Shown here piece by piece: positions 19,500-30,370 of a DNA stretch of 64,000 bases. The stretch is taken from the NCBI RefSeq assembly GCF_000308455.1, contig NZ_BAFP01000047.1, positions 24,841-88,840 of the forward strand, in the 5' to 3' direction. Position numbers and translations under genes: made by a program. A model generated the notes under the pieces. It was not told the origin of the DNA and ran no database searches. It was given only the letters and a program-made list of their open reading frames with translations. Every line of letters begins with the position of its first letter. Position 1 is the first letter of the stretch. This DNA comes from Nocardia abscessus NBRC 100374. GTDB lineage: Bacteria; Actinomycetota; Actinomycetes; Mycobacteriales; Mycobacteriaceae.

Positions 19500-20633
19500 T
19501 CACGCCGCCCGCTTGGTCGCGGCCAGGGCCATCGCGCGCAGCCGTTCCTTGGCCACGGCCGTCGCCGAGCTGGCTTCGACGGCGGCCAGCCCGCTGTCGG
19601 TGAGTTCGGTGATCCGGCGTTCCACTTCGTCGACCGCCCCGAGTTCGACCAGCAGTGCGCGCAGCCGCTGTACCTGCTCGCCGCTCAGGTCGGTGCCGAT
19701 ACTCCCGCGCAGCAGCGCGGCCGCGGCCGGATCGGACTCGTCGGCGCGGCGCAGCGCCTCGGCCAGCAGCACGGTGCGCTTACCTTCTCGCAGGTCGTCG
19801 CCGGAGGGCTTGCCGGTCACCGCCGGGTCGCCGAACACACCCAACAGGTCGTCGCGCAGCTGGAAGGCGATGCCGATGGCGGTGCCGAACGTGCGGTAGG
19901 CGCCGATCAGCCCTTGATCGGCGGCGGCGATGGCGGCGCCGAGATGCAGCGGGCGTTCGACGGTGTAGGCGGCGGTCTTGTAGCGGTTGATCCGCAACGC
20001 TGCCTCCACCGACTCGTCGCCGCCCGCCTCGCCGTTGACGTCGAGCAGCTGGCCGCCGAGCACCTCGGTGCGCATGTCGGCCCACACCGGCGCGAACCGG
20101 GCGACGGCCGCGGGCGCCAGACCGGACGCGTGCACCATGTCGTCGGCCCAGGACAGCGCCAGATCGCCGATCAGGATGGCCACGCTGGCGCCGAAGTGCG
20201 CCGAGTCGCCCGCCCACCCGCGGTCGCGGTGGCGCTGCTCGAAGTCGACGTGCACGGTGGGGAAGCGGCGGCGGGTGCGGGAGGAATCGATGATGTCGTC
20301 GTGGATCAGCGCGCACGCCTGGACGAGCTCGAGCGCGGAACAGGCGGTGAGCACCGCGGCGGCTTCGGGCGCGTGCGGATCGCCGCCCGCGCCGAGCCAC
20401 CCGGTCCACGCGAACGCGGGCCTGGTGCGTTTGCCGCCGCGTAGGACGAACTGTTCCAGCGCGTCCGTGGCCTCGACGAAGACCGGACCGAGGCGCTCGG
20501 TCGTCGGGTGGCGGGTGGCGAAGAACCCGGTCAGGGCGTCTTCCACGGCGGTGACGAAGGCGGGGGTGCCCGGCTGGGGCACGGCGGGGCGCGGCGTCTG
20601 AGTCCCGGTTCCGGCGGACAGAGGAGCCTCCAA
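19500..20633 (-). CDS. idsA: Polyprenyl (probably geranylgeranyl) diphosphate synthase
   Basis: A trans-isoprenyl diphosphate synthase giving the C20 precursor for carotenoids. Both Asp-rich motifs are present: LIHDDIIDSSRTRRR and FQLRDDLLGVFGD; GGKRTRP near the N-terminus is also typical. Position next to mptA matches idsA2 of Mycobacterium, but here it is followed by crtI, which favours GGPP as product. The start is uncertain: I use TTG at 20633 (377 residues), because residues upstream to an ATG at 20795 look non-coding and would reach the divergent MTHFR promoter. CTG or GTG choices nearby cannot be excluded. Confidence 0.88.
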   Translation of the reverse strand: MEAPLSAGTGTQTPRPAVPQPGTPAFVTAVEDALTGFFATRHPTTERLGPVFVEATDALEQFVLRGGKRTRPAFAWTGWLGAGGDPHAPEAAAVLTACSALELVQACALIHDDIIDSSRTRRRFPTVHVDFEQRHRDRGWAGDSAHFGASVAILIGDLALSWADDMVHASGLAPAAVARFAPVWADMRTEVLGGQLLDVNGEAGGDESVEAALRINRYKTAAYTVERPLHLGAAIAAADQGLIGAYRTFGTAIGIAFQLRDDLLGVFGDPAVTGKPSGDDLREGKRTVLLAEALRRADESDPAAAALLRGSIGTDLSGEQVQRLRALLVELGAVDEVERRITELTDSGLAAVEASSATAVAKERLRAMALAATKRAA

Positions 20634-20805
20634 GGTCGTGCGGATGATGGACGCACGGGGTCGCGGAGGGTGCCCGGGCGCTGCGGGTGATTCGGGGCCG
20701 AGCGGAAACGGTCGCGCGTGTCGCCCGGCGTGGCGAACGGGTCGCCCGATGCGAAGAATACGCGGGGTGTCCGAGCGACCCCGCGGGGCCGCCACCGGCC
20801 ACCTC

Positions 20806-20820
20806 TACACTGAACCGGTG
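20806..20820 (+). promoter_or_regulatory. Leaderless promoter -10 of the MTHFR gene
   Basis: TACACT at 20806-20811, six bases, then GTG at 20818; no Shine-Dalgarno sequence. Confidence 0.5.
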
Positions 20821-21819
20821 ACTTTCGACAACGTGCGGGGAAGCTCGACCCCTGGCCGGCCGTCCCGGACGCACCCGAACGTCTCTGGAACACCTTCGGT
20901 CGTACAGAGTCTGCGGGCCCACACGGGGCGCGCGGTGCCGTTCTCCGTGGAGTTCAATCCGCCCCGTGACGCCGCCGCCGAGGCGCGGCTGTGGCGCGCC
21001 GTGCGGCAGTTCGAGCGCATGCACCCCGCCTTCGTGTCGATGACCTACGGCGCGGGTGGTTCCACTCGCGACCGCACCGTCCGCGTGACCGGAGAGCTCG
21101 CGCAGGAGACCACGCTGCTGCCCGTCGCGCACCTGACCGCGGTGGACCACAGCGTCGCCGAGCTGCGCTCGCTGGTCGGCGCGTACGCCGACTGCGGCAT
21201 CCGCAACATCCTGGTCCTGCGCGGCGACCCGCCCGGCGACCCGCTCGGCGAGTGGCACAGGCACCCCGAGGGCGTCTCCTATGCCGAGGAACTGGTGCGC
21301 ATCGTGCGCGACCTCGGTGATTTCCACGTCGGCGTCGCCTCGTTCCCGCAGGGCCACCACCGCTCGCCGGACCTGGCGACCGACACCGCGTTCCTTGCCG
21401 CGAAACTGCGTGCGGGCGCGGAGTATTCGATCACCCAGATGTTCTTCGACGTCGAGCACTACCTGCGCCTGCGCGATCGGCTCGTGGCACTGGACCCGAT
21501 CGAGGGCGCCAAGCCGATCATTCCGGAGCTGATGCCGATCACGTCGCTGCGCACGGTGCAGCGCGCCGAGGAACTGTGCGGCAGGCCGCTGCCCGCCTCC
21601 GTGCTGCGGCGGCTGCGCACGGCGGCGGGCGACGGGCGCGAGGAGAACGCCGCGGCGGTGCGCGCCGCCGGCATCGAGATCGCCACCGAGATCGCGCAGC
21701 GGCTGATCGACGAGGGCGCGCCCTGCCTGCACTTCATCACGCTCAATTTCGCCAAGGCGACCAGCGAGGTGCTGACCAACCTCGGTTACGGCGTCAGGGC
21801 CGCGCCGGTCAGCGCCTGA
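20818..21819 (+). CDS. Methylenetetrahydrofolate reductase family protein (Rv2172c type)
   Basis: Reduces 5,10-methylene- to 5-methyl-tetrahydrofolate, which feeds methionine synthesis. The 333-residue beta-alpha barrel has PFSVEFNPPRD with the catalytic Glu, FVSMTYGAGGSTRDRT, the folate region NILVLRGDPPGDP and the QMFFD segment. Mycobacterial proteins of this subgroup have been reported to work without flavin; the sequence alone does not decide that here. Roughly 35 residues before the barrel are low-complexity. It lies next to the SAM-controlled operon, but convergent to it, so shared control is not implied. Confidence 0.88.
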   Translation: MTFDNVRGSSTPGRPSRTHPNVSGTPSVVQSLRAHTGRAVPFSVEFNPPRDAAAEARLWRAVRQFERMHPAFVSMTYGAGGSTRDRTVRVTGELAQETTLLPVAHLTAVDHSVAELRSLVGAYADCGIRNILVLRGDPPGDPLGEWHRHPEGVSYAEELVRIVRDLGDFHVGVASFPQGHHRSPDLATDTAFLAAKLRAGAEYSITQMFFDVEHYLRLRDRLVALDPIEGAKPIIPELMPITSLRTVQRAEELCGRPLPASVLRRLRTAAGDGREENAAAVRAAGIEIATEIAQRLIDEGAPCLHFITLNFAKATSEVLTNLGYGVRAAPVSA

Positions 21820-21924
21820 GCGCACCCCACCGTGGACGGCGACCATCCGGGGACGGCGTGCTCGAACCGATCCGACGATCACCGCGGCGGCGTCGTCGGC
21901 GCGACGCATCGGCCCGCGCGCCGA

Positions 21925-21965
21925 GGCTCCGGCCGGTGCGCACGCGGTCGCGCCGGCCGGGAGCC
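21925..21965. terminator. Candidate bidirectional terminator
   Basis: GGCTCCGGCCGG (21925-21936) pairs with CCGGCCGGGAGCC (21953-21965) with one bulged G and a 16-base loop. It lies between the convergent MTHFR gene and the monooxygenase operon. Confidence 0.5.
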
Positions 21966-21968
21966 GGA

Positions 21969-23120
21969 TCAGGCCGCGCGGGCGGCGCGCAGGCCCCAAG
22001 CATCGGCGAGCAGCCGATGCGATTCCAGGCGGTCGGCGTGCCGATGGGTGATCGAGGTCACCAGCAGTTCGTCAGCGCCGGAGACCCGTCGCAGCGCGGC
22101 GAGCCGCTCCACGACGGTGCCCGGCGAACCCACGAACTGGGTGGCCAGGCGATCGTCGACCAGGCGCCGCTGCTCGGCGGTGAGCGGGGCGACGGTCGCG
22201 GGGTCGAGATAGTCGGCGGCGCCGGCGCCGCTGCGGATGCTGTAGACCCAGTGGCCGTAGCTCGCCGCCAGCCGCTGCGCGGTCGCGTCGTTGTCGGCCA
22301 CGACCACGTCGGCGGAGATCACCACGTACGGCTCGGCCAGCTCGGCGGACGGGCGGAACGCTTTGCGATACGCCGCGATCGCGTCCAGCGCGGTGCCCGG
22401 TGAGACGTGATAGGCCGCGGCGAAGGGCAGCCCGAGCCGCCCGGCCAGTTCGGCGCTCGCACCCGCGGTGCTGCCGAACAGCCACAGCCGCACCTGCGCG
22501 CCCTCACCCGGAACCGCGTGCAGCGCGACGCCTTCCGCGCTGACGAAGGTGCCCTCCAGCAGGGCGCGCACCTCATCGACCTGCTCGGCGAAGTCCAGCG
22601 GCTGCGCGCCGCGCTGCTGCAACGCGCCCACGGAGGCGAGGAATTTGGACCGGTCCAGGATGCGGCCCGGGTCGAACGGCGGCGGAACCACCACGCCGTC
22701 ACGGATCTCGGTGCGCCCGGTCACCGTGTCGATCACCGGCTTTCCGCCTTCGGTCCGCGCGGTTTCCGCCCCGAACTGACTGCGCCGATGACCCGACCGG
22801 CCCAGACCCAGGTCGAGCCGCCCGGGGTACAGCGCGTCGATCGTGCCGAACGCTTCCACGATCGAGGCCGAGGTGTGATGCCCCGCCTGCACCGCCGCCG
22901 AACCCACCCGGATGCGCTGGGTGGCCGCCGCGACCAACCCGATCAGGGTGATCGAGGAGGAGCTGGCCACCGAGACGAAGTGGTGTTCGGCCAGCCAGTA
23001 CCGGTGGTAGCCCCACTGTTCGGCGTGCCGGGCCAGATCGACGGTGTTGCGCAGCGCCTGCTGCGCGGTCGAGCCCGCGCTGATGGGGGACAGGTCCAGG
23101 ATCGATACCGGGACGGTCAT
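21969..23120 (-). CDS. LLM-class flavin-dependent oxidoreductase, MsnO8-like
   Basis: A bacterial-luciferase-like enzyme (TIM barrel using reduced FMN from a partner reductase). The 383-residue protein opens with VSILDLSPISAGSTAQQAL and AEQWGYHRYWLAEHH, the start of the MsnO8-type group, and has the usual SSSITLIGLVAAATQRIRVGSAAV and PFAAAYHVSPGTALDAIAAYR segments. The substrate is unknown. It is the last gene of the riboswitch-led operon; its ATG overlaps the stop of the DUF1684 gene (ATGA). With the other flavin enzymes it may oxidise a carbon-sulfur or similar bond, which is an inference. Confidence 0.88.
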   Translation of the reverse strand: MTVPVSILDLSPISAGSTAQQALRNTVDLARHAEQWGYHRYWLAEHHFVSVASSSSITLIGLVAAATQRIRVGSAAVQAGHHTSASIVEAFGTIDALYPGRLDLGLGRSGHRRSQFGAETARTEGGKPVIDTVTGRTEIRDGVVVPPPFDPGRILDRSKFLASVGALQQRGAQPLDFAEQVDEVRALLEGTFVSAEGVALHAVPGEGAQVRLWLFGSTAGASAELAGRLGLPFAAAYHVSPGTALDAIAAYRKAFRPSAELAEPYVVISADVVVADNDATAQRLAASYGHWVYSIRSGAGAADYLDPATVAPLTAEQRRLVDDRLATQFVGSPGTVVERLAALRRVSGADELLVTSITHRHADRLESHRLLADAWGLRAARAA

Positions 23121-23923
23121 GCCGCACGTCCCTGCCGTGGATCCTGTTCGCCCGCCTCGACGGCCACGCGCAGCCGGTTCTGCGCGGGCGCGACCGGGCA
23201 GGTCGCGAAATCGGTGAAGGCGCACGGCAGATTCGCCGCCCGGTTGAAGTCCAGCACCACCGTGCCGTCCGGGCCCGGCGCGCCGACGGTCAGCGAACGC
23301 GCCGCCGGGTAGGTCGTCACACCGCTCGTCGCGTCGGTGAACAGCACCCGCAGGTCGTCCCGGTCGCCGAACGCGACTAGGCGTTCGGTCACCTCGCCGA
23401 TGCGGAATTCGATGGTGCCCGCTGCGCTGTGGTGGTGCTCGAGGCCCTCGACGACAGCGCCGGTGATCACGGTCTGCGGGGTTTCGAACGGGGTGAACCG
23501 CCCGGAGCGCACCCAGCGCGGATCGGGCTGGTAGGCCGGGATGCCGTCGAAGGTGAGCAAGGCGGGCGCGGCCGGGTCGTGCACCCGCACGGCGTGGCGG
23601 CCGGTGCGGCGGATCACCTCGAGCACCCGCCGCTCGTGCGACACGTGCAGGCCGGGCGCGCCTTCGACGGGTGTGACGATCTGCACGCCCGCGATGTCCA
23701 GTCCGTCGAAGTGCAGCCGGTCGGCCGGTTGTGCGGTGATGAACACCTTGCCGTCGGTGACCCACCAGGTGCCGGGCACGTCCGGCAGCCGCTCGGGGCT
23801 GTCGGTGAGCCAGTGCAGCGCGGTCAGGCTGAGAAAGCCGAGCGGGTCGCGCAGTTGGTCTTCGCGCGCCTGGTGCCAGTGCGCCCATTCGGTCTCGAAA
23901 ACGCTGGTGATACTGGTGGTCAT
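23117..23923 (-). CDS. DUF1684 protein
   Basis: A 268-residue cytoplasmic protein of the DUF1684 family, recognised by the C-terminal signature DFNRAANLPCAFTDFATCPVAPAQNRL, which includes two conserved cysteines, and the N-terminal segment LGFLSLTALHWLT. The function of the family is not established. It is bounded by ATGA overlaps on both sides (stop of the NtaA-like gene, start of the MsnO8-like gene), so it is embedded in the monooxygenase unit and probably takes part in the same chemistry. Confidence 0.85.
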   Translation of the reverse strand: MTTSITSVFETEWAHWHQAREDQLRDPLGFLSLTALHWLTDSPERLPDVPGTWWVTDGKVFITAQPADRLHFDGLDIAGVQIVTPVEGAPGLHVSHERRVLEVIRRTGRHAVRVHDPAAPALLTFDGIPAYQPDPRWVRSGRFTPFETPQTVITGAVVEGLEHHHSAAGTIEFRIGEVTERLVAFGDRDDLRVLFTDATSGVTTYPAARSLTVGAPGPDGTVVLDFNRAANLPCAFTDFATCPVAPAQNRLRVAVEAGEQDPRQGRAA

Positions 23924-25290
23924 GACGCTTTGGCTCCTTCGTGGGCGGTGGTGCGACGGTGCGGGTGGCGCAGGCCGAGGTGGTCGCGCAGGGTTGTGCC
24001 GGTGTACTCGGTGCGGAAGCTGCCGCGTTCCTGAAGTTCCGGGACGACCCGGTCGACGAATTCGTCCAGCCCGTGCGGGGTGAGGTGCGGGACGAGGATG
24101 AAGCCGTCGGCGGCGTCGGACTGCACGTAGGTGTCGATCCGCTCGGCGACCGACGCGGGCGTGCCGACGAACTGCCGGCGCGCGGTGACCTCGATGATCA
24201 GCTCCCGGATGTTGAGCTTTTCGGCCTCCGCCTTGACCCGCCAGGCCGCGGCGACCGCGCGGGGATCCTTGGCGTGGCGTACGCGACCGCGGGTGATCTC
24301 GACATTGTCGGTGGGCTCGATGTCGGGCAGCGGACCGTCCGGGTCGTAGCCGGAGAGGTCCCGGCCCCAGACCTGCTCGAGGAAGGCGATCGCGGTCTGC
24401 GGGCCGACCTGTTGCAGGCGGATGTGCCGGGCGCGTTCCTGTGCCTCGGCCTCGGTGTCGCCGAGGACGAACGTGGCGGCGGGGAAGATCTTCAGCTCGT
24501 CGGGAGTGCGGCCGTACTTGGCCAGGCGGCCCTTCAAGTCGGCGTAGAAACGCTGCCCGTCTTCCAGGGCGCCGTGGCCGGTGAAGATCGCGTCGGCTGT
24601 GGCCGCGCCGAATTCCCGGCCGTCGTCGGAGTCGCCCGCCTGCAACAGCACCGGATGGCCTTGCGGACTCGGCGGCAGCTCGAATCCGGCGGCGATGTCG
24701 AACTGGGTTCCGCGATAGCGGGTTTCGGGGATTTCGCGGGCGAATACGCCCGCTTCCCGGTCGATGACCAAGGAGTCCTCGGCCCAGCTGTCCCACAGCG
24801 CCCGGGCGACCGCGACGGTCTCGGCCGCGCGGTGGTAGCGCTGACCGTGCTCGAGATAGCCGCCGCGCCGGAAGTTCGCGCCGGTGAACGCGTCGGAGGA
24901 GGTCACGACGTTCCAGGCGGCGCGTCCACCGGAGAGGTGGTCGAGCGAGGCGAATTGCTCGGCCAGTTCGAACGGTTCGTTGTAGGTGCTGTTGATGGTG
25001 CCCGCCAGCCCGAGCTTCTCGGTCACCCCGGCCAGCGCGTTGAGCACGGTGAAGGTGTCCGGCCTGCCAACGACGTCCAGATCGTGGATGCGGTCGCGAT
25101 GTTCGCGCAGCCGCAGCCCTTCGGCGAGGAAGAAGAAGTCGAACAGGCCGCGCTCGGCGGTCCGCGCCAGATGCTCGAACGACGCGAAATCGATCTGGCT
25201 GCCCGACTCGGGATCGCTCCAGACGGTGGTGTTGTTCACCCCGGGGAAGTGGGCGGCGAGGTGGACGGGCTTGCGGGGCTTGTCGGTCAC
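23920..25290 (-). CDS. NtaA/SnaA/DszA-family FMN-dependent monooxygenase
   Basis: A two-component flavin monooxygenase of 456 residues. Family marks are VWSDPESGSQIDFASFEHLA, RGLFDFFFLAEGL, TINSTYNEPFELAEQFASLDHLSGGRAAWNVVTS (split here only for reading), NFRRGGY and HPVLLQAGDSDDGREFGA. Known members oxidise nitrilotriacetate, dimethyl sulfide, dibenzothiophene sulfone or pristinamycin intermediates; they need FMNH2 from a separate reductase, none of which is seen in the operon. The GTG at 25290 overlaps the upstream stop (GTGA). SAM control makes a sulfur compound the likely substrate. Confidence 0.9.
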   Translation of the reverse strand: MTDKPRKPVHLAAHFPGVNNTTVWSDPESGSQIDFASFEHLARTAERGLFDFFFLAEGLRLREHRDRIHDLDVVGRPDTFTVLNALAGVTEKLGLAGTINSTYNEPFELAEQFASLDHLSGGRAAWNVVTSSDAFTGANFRRGGYLEHGQRYHRAAETVAVARALWDSWAEDSLVIDREAGVFAREIPETRYRGTQFDIAAGFELPPSPQGHPVLLQAGDSDDGREFGAATADAIFTGHGALEDGQRFYADLKGRLAKYGRTPDELKIFPAATFVLGDTEAEAQERARHIRLQQVGPQTAIAFLEQVWGRDLSGYDPDGPLPDIEPTDNVEITRGRVRHAKDPRAVAAAWRVKAEAEKLNIRELIIEVTARRQFVGTPASVAERIDTYVQSDAADGFILVPHLTPHGLDEFVDRVVPELQERGSFRTEYTGTTLRDHLGLRHPHRRTTAHEGAKAS

Positions 25291-26399
25291 GACGGCGTGC
25301 CTTCCGTGCTGGCGGCGTAGCGGCTCGCCGGGCGAGCCAGGCCGAGACGATCGCGTAAGATGCCGCTGGACTGCGGTTTCCGGTCGAGTGTTGGCAGCAG
25401 GCGCACGACCGCGGGGAGCGCGAGGGGGCGCAGGACCACACCGTCGGCGGCCTCGGCGCTGTCCACGGCAGCGAGCAACTCGCGCAGTGTCTCGGTGGTG
25501 CCGATGTGGCGGAGCGCCGTCGGCGCGGCGGCGACCGGGGCGGCCCAGCTGTCCAGAGCGCGCAGTTCGGTGACCGCCGCATTCGCCGAGTCGGCCAGAT
25601 GGACGTCGAGATCCAGCAGGATGTGCACGCTGTCGGGGTCGCGCCCCACATCGGCCAGCGCCGAACGCAACTCGGTGCGCCGCGCTCGCGCCGCGTCGAG
25701 GTCCCGCGCGCCGATCCGGATCAGGTCGGCGCGGTGCAACGCGATCTCGGTCGCGGCGGCGCCGTCAGCGCGCACGGCGACGATCGGCTGGCCCTGTGGC
25801 GAGCGCGGGGTGATGGAGGGGCCCTTCACCGCGAAGTTGTCGCCGGTGAAGTCGATGTAGTGCAGTTTGTCCCGGTCGATGAAGCGGCCGGTCGGTGCGT
25901 CGCGGATCTCCGCGTCGTCCTCCCAGCTGTCCCACAGCCGGGTGACGACCTCGATCGCCTCGTCGGCCTCGTGCCACAGCGACGCCGCGTCCTGCGCCGG
26001 TTTGCGCCCGAACGCCCGCACCTGCTCGTCCCCTTCGGAGACGGTGACCTCCCAGCCCGCCCGGCCGAGCGTGGCGAAATCCAAGCTCTGGATCGCCTTC
26101 GCCAGGTGGAACGGTTCGGTGTGGGTGACCGGCGCCTGCGGAATCAGGCCGATGCGATGGGTGGCGGCGGCGACACGGGCGGCGATCGCGACCGCGTCGA
26201 GCCTGCCGCCGGGCCGAACACCGAACGAGCCGGGCAGGAAGACCGCGTCGAGGCCGGCCTGTTCGGCCGCGACGATCAGCTCGACCCAGTACCGCCCGGT
26301 GAACAGGTCCTCGGCGCGGGAGTCGGCACGCCGCCAGGAGGCGGGGTGCGCGCCGGTGCCCGCCGCTTCGACGGCGAGGAAGAAGCCGGGGTGCGCCAT
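25287..26399 (-). CDS. LLM-class flavin-dependent monooxygenase
   Basis: The third luciferase-like enzyme of the operon, 370 residues from the ATG at 26399. It opens with HPGFFLAVEAAGTGAHPASWRR, then AGLDAVFLPGSFG, AAATHRIGLIPQAPVTHTEPFHLAKAIQSLD and GRAGWEVTVS, matching the NtaA-like branch of the superfamily though diverged from the neighbouring paralogue. Its ATG shares one base with the stop of the small gene before it (TGATG). The substrate is unknown. Confidence 0.87.
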   Translation of the reverse strand: MAHPGFFLAVEAAGTGAHPASWRRADSRAEDLFTGRYWVELIVAAEQAGLDAVFLPGSFGVRPGGRLDAVAIAARVAAATHRIGLIPQAPVTHTEPFHLAKAIQSLDFATLGRAGWEVTVSEGDEQVRAFGRKPAQDAASLWHEADEAIEVVTRLWDSWEDDAEIRDAPTGRFIDRDKLHYIDFTGDNFAVKGPSITPRSPQGQPIVAVRADGAAATEIALHRADLIRIGARDLDAARARRTELRSALADVGRDPDSVHILLDLDVHLADSANAAVTELRALDSWAAPVAAAPTALRHIGTTETLRELLAAVDSAEAADGVVLRPLALPAVVRLLPTLDRKPQSSGILRDRLGLARPASRYAASTEGTPS

Positions 26400-26811
26400 C
26401 AGGCCGTGCCCTCCGCGTCGATCTGCCGCCGCAGCGCCGGATGCGTCCCCGCACCGGCGACGTCGGGCGCCAGGAACAACGCTTCCTGCCACAGCGCGGC
26501 GGATACGCCACGCGAGGACCGGACGACACGGCGGTCCCGCTCGGCGCGAACGGGTGCGACGGCGTGTACCCGGCCGCTGCCGAAGGTGTCGGCGGCACGC
26601 GGGGCGCGCAGGCGGGTGCGCCACCAGCGGGCCGGCCCGGCGTCCGGGAGATCGGCCGGAATCTCCGGCGCGGGTGACGTTCCGGCATCGGTGGCGGCCG
26701 GTTTCCGGTTGAAGGCGGAGTACACCATCAGAGCGATCCTTTTCGGTCGGTGCCACCATGTCTCGGGCTTGTGGCCGGTGGTGGGTTCCGGGAGGCGGGA
26801 ACGGTTGGACA

Positions 26812-26812
<1 letters not shown>
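26399..26812 (-). CDS. Small protein of unknown function in the monooxygenase operon
   Basis: A 137-residue protein, basic and Arg/Trp/Pro-rich (ETWWHRPKRIALMVYSAFNRK; PARWWRTRLRAPRAADTFGSG), with no membrane helix or signal peptide. Both ends share a base with neighbours (TGATG at 26814-26810 and 26401-26397), so it is translated as part of the chain between the ABC ATPase and the first monooxygenase. I recognise no family. Confidence 0.65.
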
Positions 26813-28430
<1,618 letters not shown>

Positions 28431-28434
<4 letters not shown>

Positions 28435-29303
28435 GCGTGTTCCCCCTTCGCGATCGCGCGGCCGAGGCGCTGGGCGGCGAGCACCACGGCGATGATGACG
28501 AAGCCGGGCAGTGTGGTCATCCACCATGCGGTCGCGAGGTAGTTGCGTCCCTCGGAGATCAGCGTGCCCCACTCGGGGGTGGGCGGCTTCGCGCCGTAGC
28601 CGAGAAAGCTCAGCGCCGACACGGCCAGCACCGCCATGCCGAATTCGACCGCGGCCAAGGCGAGCACCGGCTGGTAGGAGTTGGGCAGCACGTGCTTGGT
28701 CAGCACGGTGTACCAGCGCACGCCCGCGGCGTGCGCCGCCTCCACGTACACCGCCTGGCGGACCCGCAGCACTTCCGAACGCATCACCCGCGCGAAGTTG
28801 GCCACCAGCGAAACGCCTACCGCGACGGCCACGTCGGCGGTGCCGAAGCCGAGCGCGGTCACCAGCGCCAGCGACAGCAGCAGTGCGGGGATCGACAGCA
28901 GCACGTCGACCAGCCGCATGACCAGCGCGTCGACCACCCCGCCGATCGCGCCGGACAGCAGCCCGAGCAGCGACCCGGCCACGAGGGCGATGCCGACGGC
29001 CGCCAGCGTGGCGGTCAGCGAGAGACCGGCGCCGTGCACCATCCGGGTGTAGAGGTCGCGTCCGAGGTTGTCGGTGCCGAACCAGTGTTCGGCGCTGGGG
29101 GACTGGAACTTCTGCGCTGGCACGCCGGTCAGCGGGTCGCCGGCCGCGAACACCGACGGCGCCAGCGCCCATCCCACGGCGAGCAGCGCGACCGCGGCCG
29201 CGACCAGCAGTCCCGCATTGGCGCGCAACGCCTTCCAGCTCACGGCCGGTCGCCGCAGGCGGGGCAGTACCGCTCTGCGCTGTTCTTCGGTCACGTCGAC
29301 CAC
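28431..29303 (-). CDS. ABC transporter permease, DppC-like
   Basis: The second membrane subunit, 290 residues from the GTG at 29303, chosen because GAGGAGG lies nine bases upstream. Six hydrophobic helices; the N-terminal segment HWFGTDNLGRDLYTRMVHGA and the cytoplasmic EAA loop (YVEAAHAAGVRWYTVLTKHVLPN) are typical of DppC/OppC. It follows the first permease by 60 bases. Confidence 0.92.
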
Positions 29304-29363
29304 GAGTACGCACCTCCTCGGCAAGCGGCGCGCCGCGCACCGGTACGGACGGCGGGAGCAGCG

Positions 29364-30368
29364 TCAGGCACGGATGATCGCCTCCTCGGCGGCGTTTGCG
29401 GCGGTGTGCTCGGATTCGCCGCTCGCGCCGCGCGAACGGGCCGCGATACGCGGGTCGAGCAGCGGATACAGCAGGTCGACCGCGAGATTCACGCTGACGA
29501 ACACCACCGAGGTGAGCAGCACGATGCCCTGCACCACCGGGATGTCTTGCGCCAGCACCGCGGTCTGGGTCAGCCGCCCCACGCCTTGGCGGGCGAAGAC
29601 CGTCTCCACCACCACCGATCCGGCGAGCATGTTGCCCATCAGGACCCCGGCGATGGTGAACGCGGGCACACTGGCCGGGCGCAGCACGTGCGTTCGCCGC
29701 ACCCACCAGCGCGATCCGCCCTTGGCCAAGGCCACGTCGACGAACGGCTGACGCCAGGTCGTCTCCAGCCCGGCGGTGAGCACCTGCGCGATGACCGCGC
29801 CGATCGGCAGCGCCAGGGTGAGGGCGGGCAGCACCGTACCCGCGAACCCCTGACCGCCGAACGCGGGCGCCAGCCGCAACTGGAACGAGAACACCTGCAG
29901 CAGTAGCAGTCCGGTCCAGAAGGTCGGCACCGAGACGCCCAGCGATGGCAGTGCGGCCAAGGCGTTGTGCAGCCACGGCCGCCTGGTCTGGGTCGCGGCG
30001 AAGGCCAGCGCGACGCCACCGATGACCGCGAAGAGCAGGGCGGTGCCGGTCAACTCGAGCGTGGCGGGCAGCGCGTCACCGATGGCGTCGGTGACCGGCT
30101 GCCCGGTCGCGATGGAATGTCCGAGATCGCCGCGGACGGCATGGCCGAGGGCGGTCCAATACTGTTCCCACAGCGGCCGATCCAGCCCGTAGCGGGCCTG
30201 CAACTCGGCGATGGCGGCCTGGTCCACCGGTGTGCCCGAGCCGCCGCCGTCGGCCGCGATCGAGACCGGGTCGGCGGGCAGCAGGTACAGCACCACGAAC
30301 GACAGCGTGAACGCCGCCCACAGCACCCAGATCGCCTGCAGCGCGCGCAGGGCCAGATAGCGTGCCAT
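29364..30368 (-). CDS. ABC transporter permease, DppB-like
   Basis: The first membrane subunit, 334 residues with six helices. RYGLDRPLWEQYW, GDLGHSIATGQPV and the EAA-type loop FVDVALAKGGSRWWVRRTHVLRP mark DppB/OppB. The start lies two bases after the stop of the lipoprotein gene, so translation is coupled. The C-terminal tail (ASGESEHTAANAAEEAIIRA) is longer than usual. Confidence 0.92.
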   Translation of the reverse strand: MARYLALRALQAIWVLWAAFTLSFVVLYLLPADPVSIAADGGGSGTPVDQAAIAELQARYGLDRPLWEQYWTALGHAVRGDLGHSIATGQPVTDAIGDALPATLELTGTALLFAVIGGVALAFAATQTRRPWLHNALAALPSLGVSVPTFWTGLLLLQVFSFQLRLAPAFGGQGFAGTVLPALTLALPIGAVIAQVLTAGLETTWRQPFVDVALAKGGSRWWVRRTHVLRPASVPAFTIAGVLMGNMLAGSVVVETVFARQGVGRLTQTAVLAQDIPVVQGIVLLTSVVFVSVNLAVDLLYPLLDPRIAARSRGASGESEHTAANAAEEAIIRA

Positions 30369-30370
30369 GA

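Noticed and set aside
20634..20795. Longer N-terminus for the polyprenyl synthase from ATG 20795
   Set aside because: The 54 extra residues are Pro/Arg-rich and overlap the region needed for promoters of two divergent genes. Kept as a possible alternative.
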